DNA from: Adiantum capillus-veneris
Taxonomy: Eukaryota; Streptophyta; Polypodiopsida; Polypodiales; Pteridaceae
Length of the DNA stretch: 64,000 nt
NCBI GenBank assembly: GCA_014529385.2
Contig: CM043957.1
Span: 88,200,381-88,264,380 of the forward strand
Reading direction: 5' to 3'
The notes below the pieces were generated by a model. That model searched no databases. It was given only the letters and a program-made list of their open reading frames with translations, and was not told the DNA's origin. The position numbers and the translations under genes are program-made. Every line of letters starts with the position of its first letter. The first letter of the stretch is position 1. Below are positions 55,122 to 64,000 of the stretch, in pieces.

Positions 55122-56695
55122 TGATGGGGGCTTTTCACAAGCCAAGCTTCCATACCCCTCTTCTCTCGTCCCCACCCCATGGAAACCTCCTCTTAGGGAG
55201 GGAGTGATAAAAGGCATTGGAAAAGTAAGAAAAAAAAATTATGATTATGTAAATATATGAGAAAGGTAAAATAGGCCACCTCATGCCTGCGGGGCAGCCC
55301 ATCCCCACCTTGCCTCCTTTTTCTTCACTGATGCCCCGCCGTGTGTCCCTTTTCCTCTCCTCCACTCAAAAGGTCAACACCCTCTCTCTTCCCCTTGTCC
55401 TTTCTCCTTTCTCTCTCCCCTCAATCTACCCCACCTCTCACCAATAATGCATTCTAACTCACCAATAATGCACCCTAACTCACATGCAACTTATCCTATC
55501 TTCCAAAATAGTATACCCCACCTCCCCTTTCTCTCTCCTATCATATCCCATGACCCAAATACCCCCCTCTCTCTCTCTCTAAAGGGCACCATATCTCTTG
55601 TCTTGTAGCTAAATAACCTTCCCCACACTCACACACACTCAGTTTCACTGAAAAAGGTGCCCACAGACCCATCCCCACCCGATGGTTACCTGATTTTTCT
55701 TGTGTTTACACACATCTGCACACAGATTCACCTCTGAACACACTTCCCTCTCTCCCCTCTTGTAATTACTTTATTCTCCATGTCACCTCTCACTTTTTTT
55801 CATCAACCCATCTCTCTCTCTTAGTCTCTCTCTCATGAGACTGCTGTTTTGGCACATATACATACAGCCAAACAAGTGGGTCCCACAGTCACATGGCCTA
55901 TGTAGATAATGATTTCTTCATTTCTAAATTCTATAATTCCTCCCCCCTCCTCCCCTATATAAACAGGGGTCACCATCACACTAAATACACACACAACATC
56001 ACCAAAGAACACACTATGCACTGTGTGTGCCTAGTGCACACACACACACACACACACCCACACCATCACCATCACCATCACTGCAATCACCATGCTTGTC
56101 TTGAGCATGACCACTACACCCTTGGCTATGGAAGATGAAGGGCAACCAAATGAAGTATGATGGCCATAACCCTCGTGCGAGTCTTCGCCATCAACTCCCA
56201 CCTATCCGCCATGTGCTCTACCACTCTCTCCCTTCTCATTCCCCTACCCTATGCTCCCAATTTCATCACCTTATTCTCTTAATAAAGCTTGAGGTTTTGT
56301 GAGTATGTTTTCTTGCAATGTTTAGCCCATGTCAGGTGTGCGGAATCGCCACCTAGTCTTGTGTTTGGAGTGAGCTTGTGTATGTGTGAAGGGTGTGTGG
56401 ATTTGCCATCCTTTTGTGGTGCCTAAGTACTAAGCCGCTATACCCCCTCCCTCACTCTCTCTCTCTCTCTCTCTCTCTCTCACTTGATCTCATTCTCTTT
56501 CCTCTTCATCACTACTCCCAAGCATCCATCTATCTTGGATGAAAAATTTGTTATGGTGGTGTGTTGTTTGCGTCCTAGCCGCTGAAGCTAGGTGGTGCCC
56601 CCTGTTTGCTTTACCGTGACAGGCTCGAGGCGCGCCATTCGGTCCCAGGTGTTTTAGAGGCCGTCAGGGGTTCGGGGTTTGCTTTGCTCCCGTCA
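55122..56695 (+). repeat. 5' LTR of retrotransposon C
   Basis: It carries a TATA box TATATAAA at 55956-55963, an AATAAA signal at 56281-56286 and a (CT)n run at 56453-56482. U3 is CT-rich on the plus strand. Confidence 0.93.
55956..55963 (+). promoter_or_regulatory. TATA box in the LTR C promoter
   Basis: TATATAAA in the context CCCCTATATAAACAGGGG; the identical context is in the 3' LTR at 62217-62224. The AATAAA about 320 bp further on would place R between them. Confidence 0.75.
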
Positions 56696-56697
56696 TT

Positions 56698-56715
56698 TGG
56701 TGCCCCCACGAAGGA
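56698..56715 (+). promoter_or_regulatory. Primer-binding site candidate of retrotransposon C
   Basis: TGGTGCCCCCACGAAGGA starts two bases after the LTR. The TGGYGCC start is typical of plant gypsy primer sites, but I cannot name the tRNA. Confidence 0.55.
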
Positions 56716-56769
56716 GGGCTTTCAAGACCCTTCAGTTTACAATGCTGAAAGTGACGCCCACTATCATTC

Positions 56770-57027
56770 ATGGACGAATGGCTGAAGGAATTTTTTAACT
56801 GGAGGACGGAAGAAGAAGAGACGAAGGAGGCACTAGCCGCCTTCATTGAGGTGCTATTGCCAGGCTGCACTGTCGTCAACATTCAAGAGGTAAATTCTCC
56901 ATCTGGTGTCGCTCGTTCTAACTATAAATTGAGAGCATCAGGTGGGAGGTCGGTGAAGTGCCATCACTGTTGTCAATCAAGGCACACTGTCAATGAGTGC
57001 CAGCAACGAAGGCAGCGAAAGGGCTGA
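56770..57027 (+). CDS. Small ORF with a CCHC zinc knuckle
   Basis: An 85-residue frame starting at ATG, about 75 bp after the LTR. Residues 1-40 are acidic (E-E-E-E-T-K-E-A). Residues about 60-80 hold K-C-H-H-C-C-Q-S-R-H-T-V-N-E-C, a perfect C-x2-C-x4-H-x4-C. It sits upstream of the element's gag, an unusual place for a nucleocapsid motif. It could be a remnant of another gag, or a separate nucleic-acid-binding leader protein. Confidence 0.5.
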   Translation: MDEWLKEFFNWRTEEEETKEALAAFIEVLLPGCTVVNIQEVNSPSGVARSNYKLRASGGRSVKCHHCCQSRHTVNECQQRRQRKG

Positions 57028-57198
57028 AGTCATCTACATCGACATTCATCGCAAATAAGTCATTCACATCAAGGAAGGGAAGCAAACGGTGAGACCTCTT
57101 TTCCCTAAAGAAACTACAGTCAAAGTTATAACTCCAAAGTGGCCTAAAGGGGCTGCTCGAGCCAAAGGCAAGGAGAAGATAAGCCAGTCTGGAAACAC

Positions 57199-57729
57199 AT
57201 GACCCCGAAGGGAGAAGCATCTGGCCAAGCAAGTGCTTCAAGCTCAGAAAGCCGGGTTGTACCCAGTTTGCCGAAGAGGAAGTCATCCGAAGCTAAGCGG
57301 CGAAAGGTCGCCTACCAATTTGCACGACGCATGCGAGTGCTACCAATCCACTTCAACAATCCGGAAGAAGAAGTGGTAAGAAGATTCCCATGTCCTAGAG
57401 AAGAGTGGTTCGGCTACTGCTCTCGCTGGTTTGGAAAGAGAGTGGAGGATCTTCTTCCTCTCCCTGTACAACTTATCCTGAAGAAGCTCTCTACCACGGG
57501 AGAAACCCAGTGGGCTGGGGACGAGTTGCAACTGAATGGAGTAGATTTCATGCAACACGCCGACTACGGAAATTACCTTGAATTGCTGTTAGCCAAGAGG
57601 CTAGGAGTGGTCAGATGCGTCGCCATCACCCCGTACATGGTGAGCAACGAAGGAAAGGTAGAGCCCATGAAAGGAGACGACCTCTTGTGGATGTGCCGAC
57701 TCATCAACACTGGCACGGTAAGAGTATAA
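57199..57729 (+). CDS. Unrecognised 176-residue protein in the element leader
   Basis: An open frame with a Ser/Ala-rich head (S-G-Q-A-S-A-S-S-S-E) and a basic stretch P-K-R-K-S-S-E-A-K-R-R-K that looks like a nuclear localisation signal. A folded-looking remainder follows with P-C-P-R-E-E-W-F-G-Y-C, L-P-L-P-V-Q-L-I-L and D-L-L-W-M-C-R. It is GC-richer than its surroundings. A following frame (57752-57967, F-S-F-R-F-L-Q-H-M-H) may be a continuation after an intron or frame change. I do not recognise the family. It may be sequence captured by the element. Confidence 0.45.
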   Translation: MTPKGEASGQASASSSESRVVPSLPKRKSSEAKRRKVAYQFARRMRVLPIHFNNPEEEVVRRFPCPREEWFGYCSRWFGKRVEDLLPLPVQLILKKLSTTGETQWAGDELQLNGVDFMQHADYGNYLELLLAKRLGVVRCVAITPYMVSNEGKVEPMKGDDLLWMCRLINTGTVRV

Positions 57730-57751
57730 GTAAGTAGTTCATCCTCTGTGC

Positions 57752-57967
57752 ATGATGGAAAACGGGCCAACGGAATTCTCGTTCAGATTCTTGCAACATA
57801 TGCATGTGAATATCTATGTAGATAGGAAAGTCTTCTACCAACAGAAGATCGTACACCTATTCGGTGCGGCGGTACTAGGAGAAATCCTCAATTCCCCGAA
57901 CCCTATCATTCTCCCCATATTAGATTACCATCATTCCTTTAATGTTTCTATCTTTATCTTGTTTTAA
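57752..57967 (+). CDS. Unrecognised 71-residue frame, possible continuation of the previous one
   Basis: It begins just 22 bp after the previous stop and reads F-R-F-L-Q-H-M-H-V-N-I-Y-V-D and V-H-L-F-G-A-A-V-L-G. GTAAGAGTATAAGTAAGT at 57717-57734 contains donor-like words. Evidence for expression is absent. Confidence 0.3.
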   Translation: MMENGPTEFSFRFLQHMHVNIYVDRKVFYQQKIVHLFGAAVLGEILNSPNPIILPILDYHHSFNVSIFILF

Positions 57968-58075
57968 CCTATCCACCCACCCGTGTAAAAAGCTGCTATG
58001 AGCCGCTACTGTTAATGTAATGTTAAAAAAAAAGAAAAAAAGAAAAAGAGGTTTGTAATTTCCTGAGTCACTACC

Positions 58076-59581
58076 ATGGCAAGTGTTTCTTTCCCCACGT
58101 TCAGTGGAAAGAAGGGAGAGGATCTCACCACCGACTTTTTGGATGATTTCGACATTGCTTGTATCGTCTCCAACAAAGATGACGACGCTTCACGACTTAG
58201 AATTTTTCCTCTACTGATGAAAGTAGAGGCCAAGTCCTGGTATAATGCATTGCCCCAGGCCACCAAGAATGCATGGGATGTGTTAATGGATGCTTTTGTA
58301 AAGAGGTTTGGTGGAGGCATAACCTCGGAGAGGCTATGGTAGTTACTGACAGAATTAAAGCAGGGAGGCTTGCTGGAGTATTCCACCTACGAGTCTAAAT
58401 TTGTGGACTTATGGGAGAAATGGGTTGCCTCGCTGGAGGAAGGTGAAGGAGCGCCTAGTTTCCTAAAGAAGGACCGTTTCATTGCTGGTCTATGGTCGCC
58501 GCTTAGAGAGAAGGTGAAGGGAAGGTTTCCTGCAACATATGAGTTGGCAGTCGAAGTAGCCCGCCTTAAAGACAAGAATCTACGCATGCAAGCAAGAGTA
58601 AACGAGTCAGAGGAAACAAGCTCGGCCCAACCAACCCCAGTTAGTGCAATAGCCAATCATAGAGTCCAACCACAGGAGGCATCAAAAGAGCAAGACCTGC
58701 TAGGTCGCATCACCACCCAACTAGAGAGTTTATCTGTGCATCTGGTGCAGCAAGGGAATACACCTGGAAGGAACCCAGAACAAGGAAGAGGACAATGAAG
58801 GCAGAACCCAGAGTACCATTGTTACAACTATGGGGAAGATGGCCATGGAATGTACTACTGCCCACACCCGAGGAGGCAGAATTTCAATAGAGGGGGGAGA
58901 CAGAATCAGATCTCTCCACCAAGAACACCACCGCCACTCAGGCAACCAATCCCACCTGTTCAAATCCCACCACCAGCGGTGCAACCACAACTAGCCACAC
59001 CAGTTCAACGCCAGTCACCAATGCAACCGCCGCCACAATCACCACTTACAATCATCCTACGCCCACCATCAATTGGTACCCGCACACCAAGTATCATTGG
59101 TCTTGCAGAAGAGGTCAAGATGAAGGTAGCTGAAGAAGGATCAAGCGAGAAGTTTATTCAAAGAACTAAAGCAGTGGAACAAGAGGTTAAAGAATCAAAA
59201 GATGCTACCCAGGTGGGGGAGGTAAGTCAAGAAAATTGTGTTACAAATGTGAGTACATCTTTAACCTTGAATGAAATAGGCACCAAAGCGATCAATCGAC
59301 AGCATTGGGCCGTAAGCGTAAGAAGGTGTAAAGTGTTGATTAGGCCTCGTCAGAGTAAGAGGAATGCAAAGGGCATGAAAGATACAAGAGAAGAGGAAAA
59401 CCAACCTGCTAGCAAGGCTTTGCAGAAGGTGGACAACATATCAATCAAAGGGGAGGGCTTTGAAAACGGAAGCCTGTGCACCAGCATGGACCCAGGACAG
59501 TGTAGCAAGCTAAAGGAATCTTGCATCAAGGCAGTTTCACTTGAGGACCATAACAAAGAGGTAAGTATGACTAAGGGTTGA
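58076..59581 (+). pseudogene. gag: gag of retrotransposon C, two nonsense codons
   Basis: One frame of 502 codons, starting M-A-S-V-S-F-P-T-F-S-G-K-K-G, is broken only by TAG at 58340 and TGA at 58796. The capsid part has W-Y-N-A-L-P-Q-A-T-K and W-D-V-L-M-D-A-F-V-K-R-F, then Y-E-S-K-F-V-D-L-W and F-I-A-G-L-W-S-P-L-R-E-K-V, which fit the Retrotrans_gag pattern. The zinc knuckle at about 58818-58860 reads C-Y-N-Y-G-E-D-G-H-G-M-Y-Y-C, with the second Cys replaced by Tyr. A Pro/Gln-rich and then Lys/Glu-rich tail of about 240 residues follows, where pol would be expected. Confidence 0.8.
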
Positions 59582-60110
59582 GTTGGATATTTCTCCAGAG
59601 GCTTGGCAGCCGAAGGAGACTTTATTGTGTAGTGTTATAGACTTAGAGATGGGTAATGCCTCTAGTCTACTGAAGGGTGTTATAAACTTGGAGATGGGTA
59701 ATGCCTCCAGTTTATGTGAGGGTGTTTAGAGTAAGTTTGATGATCAATATGCTGCCAACCTTTTAAGGATGTTCCAAACTCCTCCACAACACAGCATTGT
59801 GTTTGCATGGGATGCAGCAGACCTATGGCTATGGCTAGCTGCTATAGAGAGAAGATTAGCATGGAGATAAGAGCAAAGGAGCCATGGATAGACAAAAGCC
59901 TAATAGAATGCAAGAATGAAGACCTCATTCGCAATTTGGTACAATTTTTTACAAATAGTGCATCCTCTCTTTGGAGAAAGGTAAGTGGATTATGCTTGAA
60001 TTTAAGCCGCAAGGTTGGTGGCTTGCTATTAGCATCAGTAAAGGAAGCTGACATTGTTAAGTATGGAGCCTGATTTACCCTTGTAATTTTCTGTGGTAAA
60101 AGCGCACATT
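59582..60110 (+). other. Retrotransposon C interior, mostly non-coding
   Basis: A direct repetition of GGGTAATGCCTC-AGT with TAGACTTAGAGAT/TAAACTTGGAGAT spaced about 50 bp (59640-59720), then an 88-codon frame (59807-60073) without a recognisable motif. Confidence 0.45.
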
Positions 60111-60852
60111 TGTAAGGCCCCCATTATGAGGAGAAGCCATCGTGCGTGAAGGAAAATCACTCACCGGAAACCAAAATTTTCACGGACAAGAATCAGGGGC
60201 AACTTTAAAGGCCTCGGGGGCGGAGGCCCCCGAGACTTTTTTTTCGCCAGAATATTCCTTTTCGCCGGAATATTATGGCCGGACGGCGGTCGGAAAACAA
60301 CCGGTCGGTTGGCCGGTGGCCGGTGGCCGGTAGTCAATGGCCAATGGCCGGTGGTCGGAAGTCAATGGCCGGTGGCCGGTGGTCGGAAGTCAATGGCCGG
60401 TGGCCGAATTCAGAAGCGGACTTGTCTTCTCAAGGGCGGCCACACATGGGCGGATTGGAGGGTCCGATTTGGACTTATTCGCACAAGGGCGGCTACACAT
60501 GGCTGTCTCTCATAAGAGAGGGCAGCCCTTTTGGCCTATAAAAGGAGGCCATTTCTACACACATTTCATAGTGTGAAGTTGATGCAACAAGGTGAGTGTG
60601 AGGTGGTGAGAGTGAAGCAAGGCGGGAGCTCCATTAAGGGTATAATCCCTTTGTAAACTACTTCTTGTTTTGAAGTACCAAAGCCATTGAGTGGCTGCTT
60701 TCCCGTGGACGTAGCCCACATTGGGTGAACCACGTATATCGTGTGTACTCTCTCTCTCTCTCTCTACACTATAATCTCGTGTATATAAATTTGTCTCTCT
60801 CCATTAAGTAATCTACTCAATTATCTATTTAGCTACGTCTTATTTCCTAACA
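60111..60852 (+). mobile_element. Probable Copia-type solo LTR nested in retrotransposon C
   Basis: About 742 bp from TGTAAGGCCC to TTCCTAACA. A TATA-like CCTATAAAAGG lies at 60536-60546. The CCCGTGGACGTAGCCCAC and GAACCACGTATATC pair near 60704-60743 is very characteristic of the R-U5 part of many plant Copia LTRs. ACAT occurs on both sides within one base (60106-60109 and 60854-60857), compatible with a degraded target duplication. No internal region is present, so a solo LTR left by recombination is likely. Confidence 0.55.
60290..60415. repeat. GGCCGGTGG minisatellite
   Basis: Several units of roughly 24-33 bp combining GGCCGGTGGCCGGTGG with TCGGAAGTCAAT. Three tandem open frames here read W-P-V-A-G-G-R, which is a by-product of the repeat. 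Confidence 0.85.
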
Positions 60853-60855
60853 GAC

Positions 60856-61365
60856 ATGTTTGAGCACACCCAAAAGAAGCATGATATGCTCGCAATTTTT
60901 TCTAGTCATGGCAATAAGCAGGATTCTAAAGACAACTTGAGCTCACCACACCAACAAGGCGGCCATATATGGTGGATTCTTGGTACACTCTTGGGAATCA
61001 TAATTTTCAGTTCTGTCTTTGCAGGAGCCAAGATGCTCATTTCCCCTCTTGCTACTGGTGGTTACAAATTTGATCCAATTTGGCATGCAAATTTTATTGT
61101 TCGGACATTGCAAACAATGATCCTATTTTTCACTTGGGATCCAGGAGGACATTGGCACAAAGTTCTGGAAGCCATGGGCTTCCCTTTAATCAACCGACAC
61201 TATTCCAAGGAACAAGTTATCACTCGGACCTGTTACAGATTCATGAATATCCCAGAAATCTCACCAATGGCCAAATGGAATGGCTAGTTCAGAAGGCAAC
61301 TCGATATCGGATCCTACAGCTAAGCGGAAGAAGAAACAGAGCTAGAGAAATGAATGCCTCTAGCC
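60856..61365 (+). pseudogene. pol linker remnant (RNase H to integrase) of retrotransposon C
   Basis: In one frame the end of the stretch reads S-D-L-L-Q-I-H-E-Y-P-R-N-L-T, then E-W-L-V-Q-K-A-T-R-Y-R-I. This is close to the linker just before the integrase zinc-binding domain in plant gypsy polyproteins (P-x-x-L-x-x-x-x-x-x-x-L-x-x-K-A-x-x-Y). An overlapping 143-codon frame from 60856 has a hydrophobic stretch (W-W-I-L-G-T-L-L-G-I-I-I-F) that could be read as a membrane span. I consider it weaker evidence. The core enzymes on both sides of the linker are missing. Confidence 0.4.
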
Positions 61366-61377
61366 AAAAGGGGAGGG
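61366..61377 (+). promoter_or_regulatory. Polypurine tract of retrotransposon C
   Basis: AAAAGGGGAGGG is followed by CTAA and the 3' LTR at 61382. A correctly placed plus-strand primer. Confidence 0.85.
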
Positions 61378-61381
61378 CTAA

Positions 61382-62710
61382 TGATGGGGGCTTTTCACAA
61401 GCCAAGCTCCCATACCCCTCTTCTCTCGTCCCCACCCCATGGAAACCTCCTCTTAGGGAGGGAGTGATAAAAGTCATTGGAAAAGTAAGAAAAAAAATAA
61501 AGTATGATTATGTAAATATATGAGAAAGGTAAAATAGGCCACCTCATGCCTGCGGGGCAGCCCATCCCCACCTTGCCTCCTTTTTCTTCACTGATGCCCC
61601 GCCGTGTGTCCCTTTTCCTCTCCTCCACTCAAAAGGTCAACACCCTCTCTCTTCCCCTTGTCCTTTCTCCTTTCTCTCTCCCCTCAAGCTACCCCACCTC
61701 TCACCAATAATGCATTCTAACTCACCAATAATGCACCCTAACTCACATGCAACTTATCCTATCTTCCAAAATAGTATACCCCACCCCCCCTTTCTCTCTC
61801 CTATCATTTCCCATGACCCAAATACCCCCCCCTCTCTCTCTAAAGGGCACCATATCTCTTGTCTTGTAGCTAAATAACCTTCCCCACACTCACACACACT
61901 CAGTTTCACTGAAAAAGGTGCCCACAGACCCATCCCCACCCTGTGGTTACCTGATTTTTCTTGTGTTCACACACATCTGCACACAGATTCACCTCTGAAC
62001 ACACTCCCCTCTCTCCCCTCTTGTAATTACTTTATTCTCCATGTCACCTCTCACTTTTTTTCATCAACCCATCTCTCTCTCTTAGTCTCTCTCTCATGAG
62101 ACTGTTGTTTTGGCACATATACACACAGCCAAACAAGTGGGTCCCACAGTCACATGGCCTATGTAGATAATGATTTCTTCATTTCTAAATTCTATAATTC
62201 CTCCCCCCTCCTCCCCTATATAAACAGGGGTCACCATCACACTAAATACACACACAACATCACCAAAGAACACACTATGCACTGTGTGTGCCTAGTGCAC
62301 ACACACACACACACACCCACACCATCACCATCACCATCACTGCAATCACCATTCTTGTCTTGAGCATGACCTCTACACCCTTGGCTATGGAAGATGAAGG
62401 GCAACGAAATGAAGTATGATGGCCATAACCCTCGTGCGAGTCTTCGCCATCAACTCCCACCTATCCGCCATGTGCTCTACCACTCTCTCCCTTCTCATTT
62501 CCCTACCCTATGCTCCCAATTTCATCACCTTATTCTCTTAATAAAGCTTGAGGTTTTGTGAGTATGTTTTCTTGCAATTTTTTGCCCATGTCAGGTGTGC
62601 GGAATCGCCACCTAGTCTTGTGTTTGGAGGGAGATTGTGTATGTGTGAAGGGTGTGCGGATTCGCCATCCTTTTGTGGTGCCTAAGTACTAAGCCGCTAT
62701 ACCCCCTCCC

Positions 62711-62757
<47 letters not shown>

Positions 62758-62968
62758 TGATCTCATTCCCTTTCCTCCTCATCACTACTCTCAAGCATCC
62801 ATCTATCTTGGATGAAAACTTTGTTATGGTGGTGTGTTGTTTGCATCCTAGCCGTTGAAGCTAGGTGGTGCCCCCTGTTTGCTTTACCGTGACAGGATCG
62901 AGGTGCGCCATTCGGTCCCCGTGGTTTTAGAGGCTGTCGGGGGTTCGGGGTTTGCTTTGCTCCCGTCA
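61382..62968 (+). repeat. 3' LTR of retrotransposon C
   Basis: Same sequence as 55122-56695, with TATATAAA at 62217-62224, AATAAA at 62540-62545 and a longer (CT)n at 62714-62754. It ends GCTCCCGTCA, followed by the flanking CCAT. Confidence 0.93.
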
Positions 62969-62972
62969 CCAT

Positions 62973-64000
62973 ATAGCTGTAAAATTTGCTCTGTTGCACT
63001 TGTGCATGTGTTGCTACTTCTATTGTTTAACTTTAGTTCTTGTGCATTTGAACTCTCGACTCGACTTGAGTCCATGCTGTGCTTAATTTGTAATGATGTC
63101 CTGTAGTAGCAGATTTTGATGCTCGATCAATTTTCTCTTGCTTCGTCTTGACAAAACTACTTGGACCAAAGCAATTTTTGCAGTTTACACTCTTTAGAGT
63201 CCAAGAGTTGACTAACTCTAGCTTGAATGTGTCAAAATTGATTGAAACTTTTGAAATGATGAAAATTTAGGCCTTGAATAACCTAACCAGCAGATTAGAT
63301 TGTTATCCATTTTTTCACTTGACTTGAATTCATCTCCTGTCAAGCTCCCAATTCTTTGCATGCAACCTGGTTTCTCAATATGAGCTAAGTAAGTCAGCAA
63401 ATGAGATTTCCAAATTCTATCCTTGCAAGGAGCTAAAGGACTAATTTGCAACTTGAAAACTGAGTTATCATGTATTAATTTTGATTTGATGAAATGCAAA
63501 CTTGACCAATGACTTTGTATTATGTTTCTCTAAAACTATACAAGCTCAAAAGTCCATAATCTTGTTTCTGGGGCTCAAAAGGAAATAATCACGATTATTT
63601 ACTTTTCTTTGGTTTTTAACTTTTTAGGATTGTTTTGCTATATAGACACCTTGTAGTCTCTGGACAAGTTTCGCTGAATTTGAACAAGATTTTCCCAAAT
63701 TATCAACTGTTTAGTGTTCGTAGACTCAATTTTCAAGAATCTGGCTTAAGTCTCACTTATGTGATCCAAATTTCACCAAATTTGATTTGTGGAGTCTACT
63801 TGATATGCTTGACCCTGTGGTATACCCAAATATGTAAAAATATTCAATTCTAAAGCAAATGTAAATAATCGCGATTATTTACTTTTGGCATTTTTTGCAA
63901 CTTTTTGTCCAAATGTTAATACCAACTGGTTAAGCAACTCAACTTAAGCTCCCTAGCAAAATTTCACCAATTTGGATAAACCCTGCTCACATTTGTCAAC
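62973..64000. other. Right flank, no gene recognised
   Basis: AT-rich DNA. AATCRCGATTATTTACTTTT occurs twice (about 63587 and 63867), each time followed by a T-rich stretch. TTTCACCAAATTTGAT and TTTCACCAATTTGGAT (63770 and 63961) are likewise repeated. No coding motif is seen. Confidence 0.5.

Larger units (their letters stand above)
55122..62968 (+). mobile_element. LTR retrotransposon C, complete ends, no reverse transcriptase
   Basis: Two direct repeats of 1574 and 1587 bp (55122-56695 and 61382-62968) begin TGATGGGGGCTTTTCACAAG and end GCTCCCGTCA. They are very similar, differing mainly in microsatellite lengths and scattered substitutions. CCAT lies on both outer sides (55118-55121 and 62969-62972), consistent with a 4-bp target duplication. 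A primer-site-like TGGTGCCCCC follows the 5' LTR by two bases, and a strong polypurine tract precedes the 3' LTR. The 4.7-kb interior has gag, but only a short pol-like linker and no RT, RNase H or integrase core. It therefore depends on another element, like TR-GAG/LARD elements. Confidence 0.92.

Noticed and set aside
55893-56138. Histidine/threonine-rich frame inside LTR C
   Set aside because: Overlaps the TATA box and a CA microsatellite; the LTR is non-coding, and the same frame in the 3' LTR has a different end.
60275-60576. Three overlapping W-P-V-A-G-G-R frames
   Set aside because: By-product of the GGCCGGTGG minisatellite; all three frames are open for the same reason.
60856-61287. 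Possible envelope-like membrane protein in retrotransposon C
   Set aside because: One hydrophobic stretch is not enough. An overlapping frame matches a pol linker better, and no signal peptide or cysteine pattern supports an envelope.
1-64000. tRNA, rRNA, riboswitch or organelle insertions
   Set aside because: I looked for conserved tRNA arms, rRNA words and plastid-like gene runs on both strands and saw none that I could support by eye. A tRNAscan or organelle-genome alignment would be decisive.

Overview
This window looks like intergenic nuclear DNA from a land plant with a repeat-rich genome. It is AT-rich, and it carries long (GT), (GA) and (CA) microsatellites, a CACTA (En/Spm) DNA transposon, a chromodomain-type Ty3/gypsy retrotransposon primed by initiator tRNA-Met, L1-type LINE remnants and a hAT remnant. 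I could not fix the species or lineage. I found no intact host gene, no rRNA or tRNA gene, and no bacterial-type feature. Almost every coding stretch belongs to a mobile element or is a decayed gene.

Layout. 1-12.9 kb: anonymous repeats dominated by a 3.5-kb segment present twice in tandem plus a partial third copy, bounded by (TG)n tracts, with decayed minus-strand coding modules and a recurring CCTCAC-n-GAGG motif. 12.9-15.3 kb: a 1-kb repeat found inverted at 38.3-39.3 kb, then decayed minus-strand coding with a 118-bp tandem duplication. 15.3-23.7 kb: gypsy copy A (5' LTR, primer site, gag), whose gag is split by a 5.2-kb CACTA element with 14-bp terminal inverted repeats and a TCG target duplication. 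The CACTA lacks the catalytic part of its TNPD-like gene but keeps an apparently intact three-exon accessory gene. 23.7-26.6 kb: short tandem arrays and a LINE 3' fragment. 27.4-28.9 kb: minus-strand L1-like LINE (ORF1 and endonuclease). 29.3-30.6 kb: an array of about 18 units of roughly 63 bp with an alternating two-monomer structure. 30.7-33.05 kb: a decayed protein-kinase-like gene and an unknown downstream segment. 33.4-37.6 kb: hAT dimerisation fragment, a T-rich tract, and a minus-strand retropepsin polyprotein remnant without reverse transcriptase.

37.6-43.7 kb holds LTR-like fragments, a TATA-box candidate and a 56-residue reading frame. 43.7-51.3 kb is gypsy copy B, a nearly full-length element with gag, protease, RT, RNase H, integrase and chromodomain, broken by several stops and frameshifts and truncated in its 3' LTR. 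51.3-55.1 kb is another decayed minus-strand retroelement with a zinc knuckle and two protease-like segments. 55.1-62.97 kb is retrotransposon C, with two similar 1.58-kb LTRs, a primer site, a polypurine tract and a 4-bp CCAT flank duplication. C has gag but no RT or integrase core, and a Copia-like solo LTR sits inside it. 63-64 kb is anonymous.

How the parts relate. The order of events is partly readable: gypsy A landed before the CACTA that split it. Copies B and C are flanked by decayed minus-strand retroelement sequence and so appear to have inserted into or next to it. C can only move with enzymes supplied by another element, and the CACTA likewise needs TNPD activity from elsewhere.
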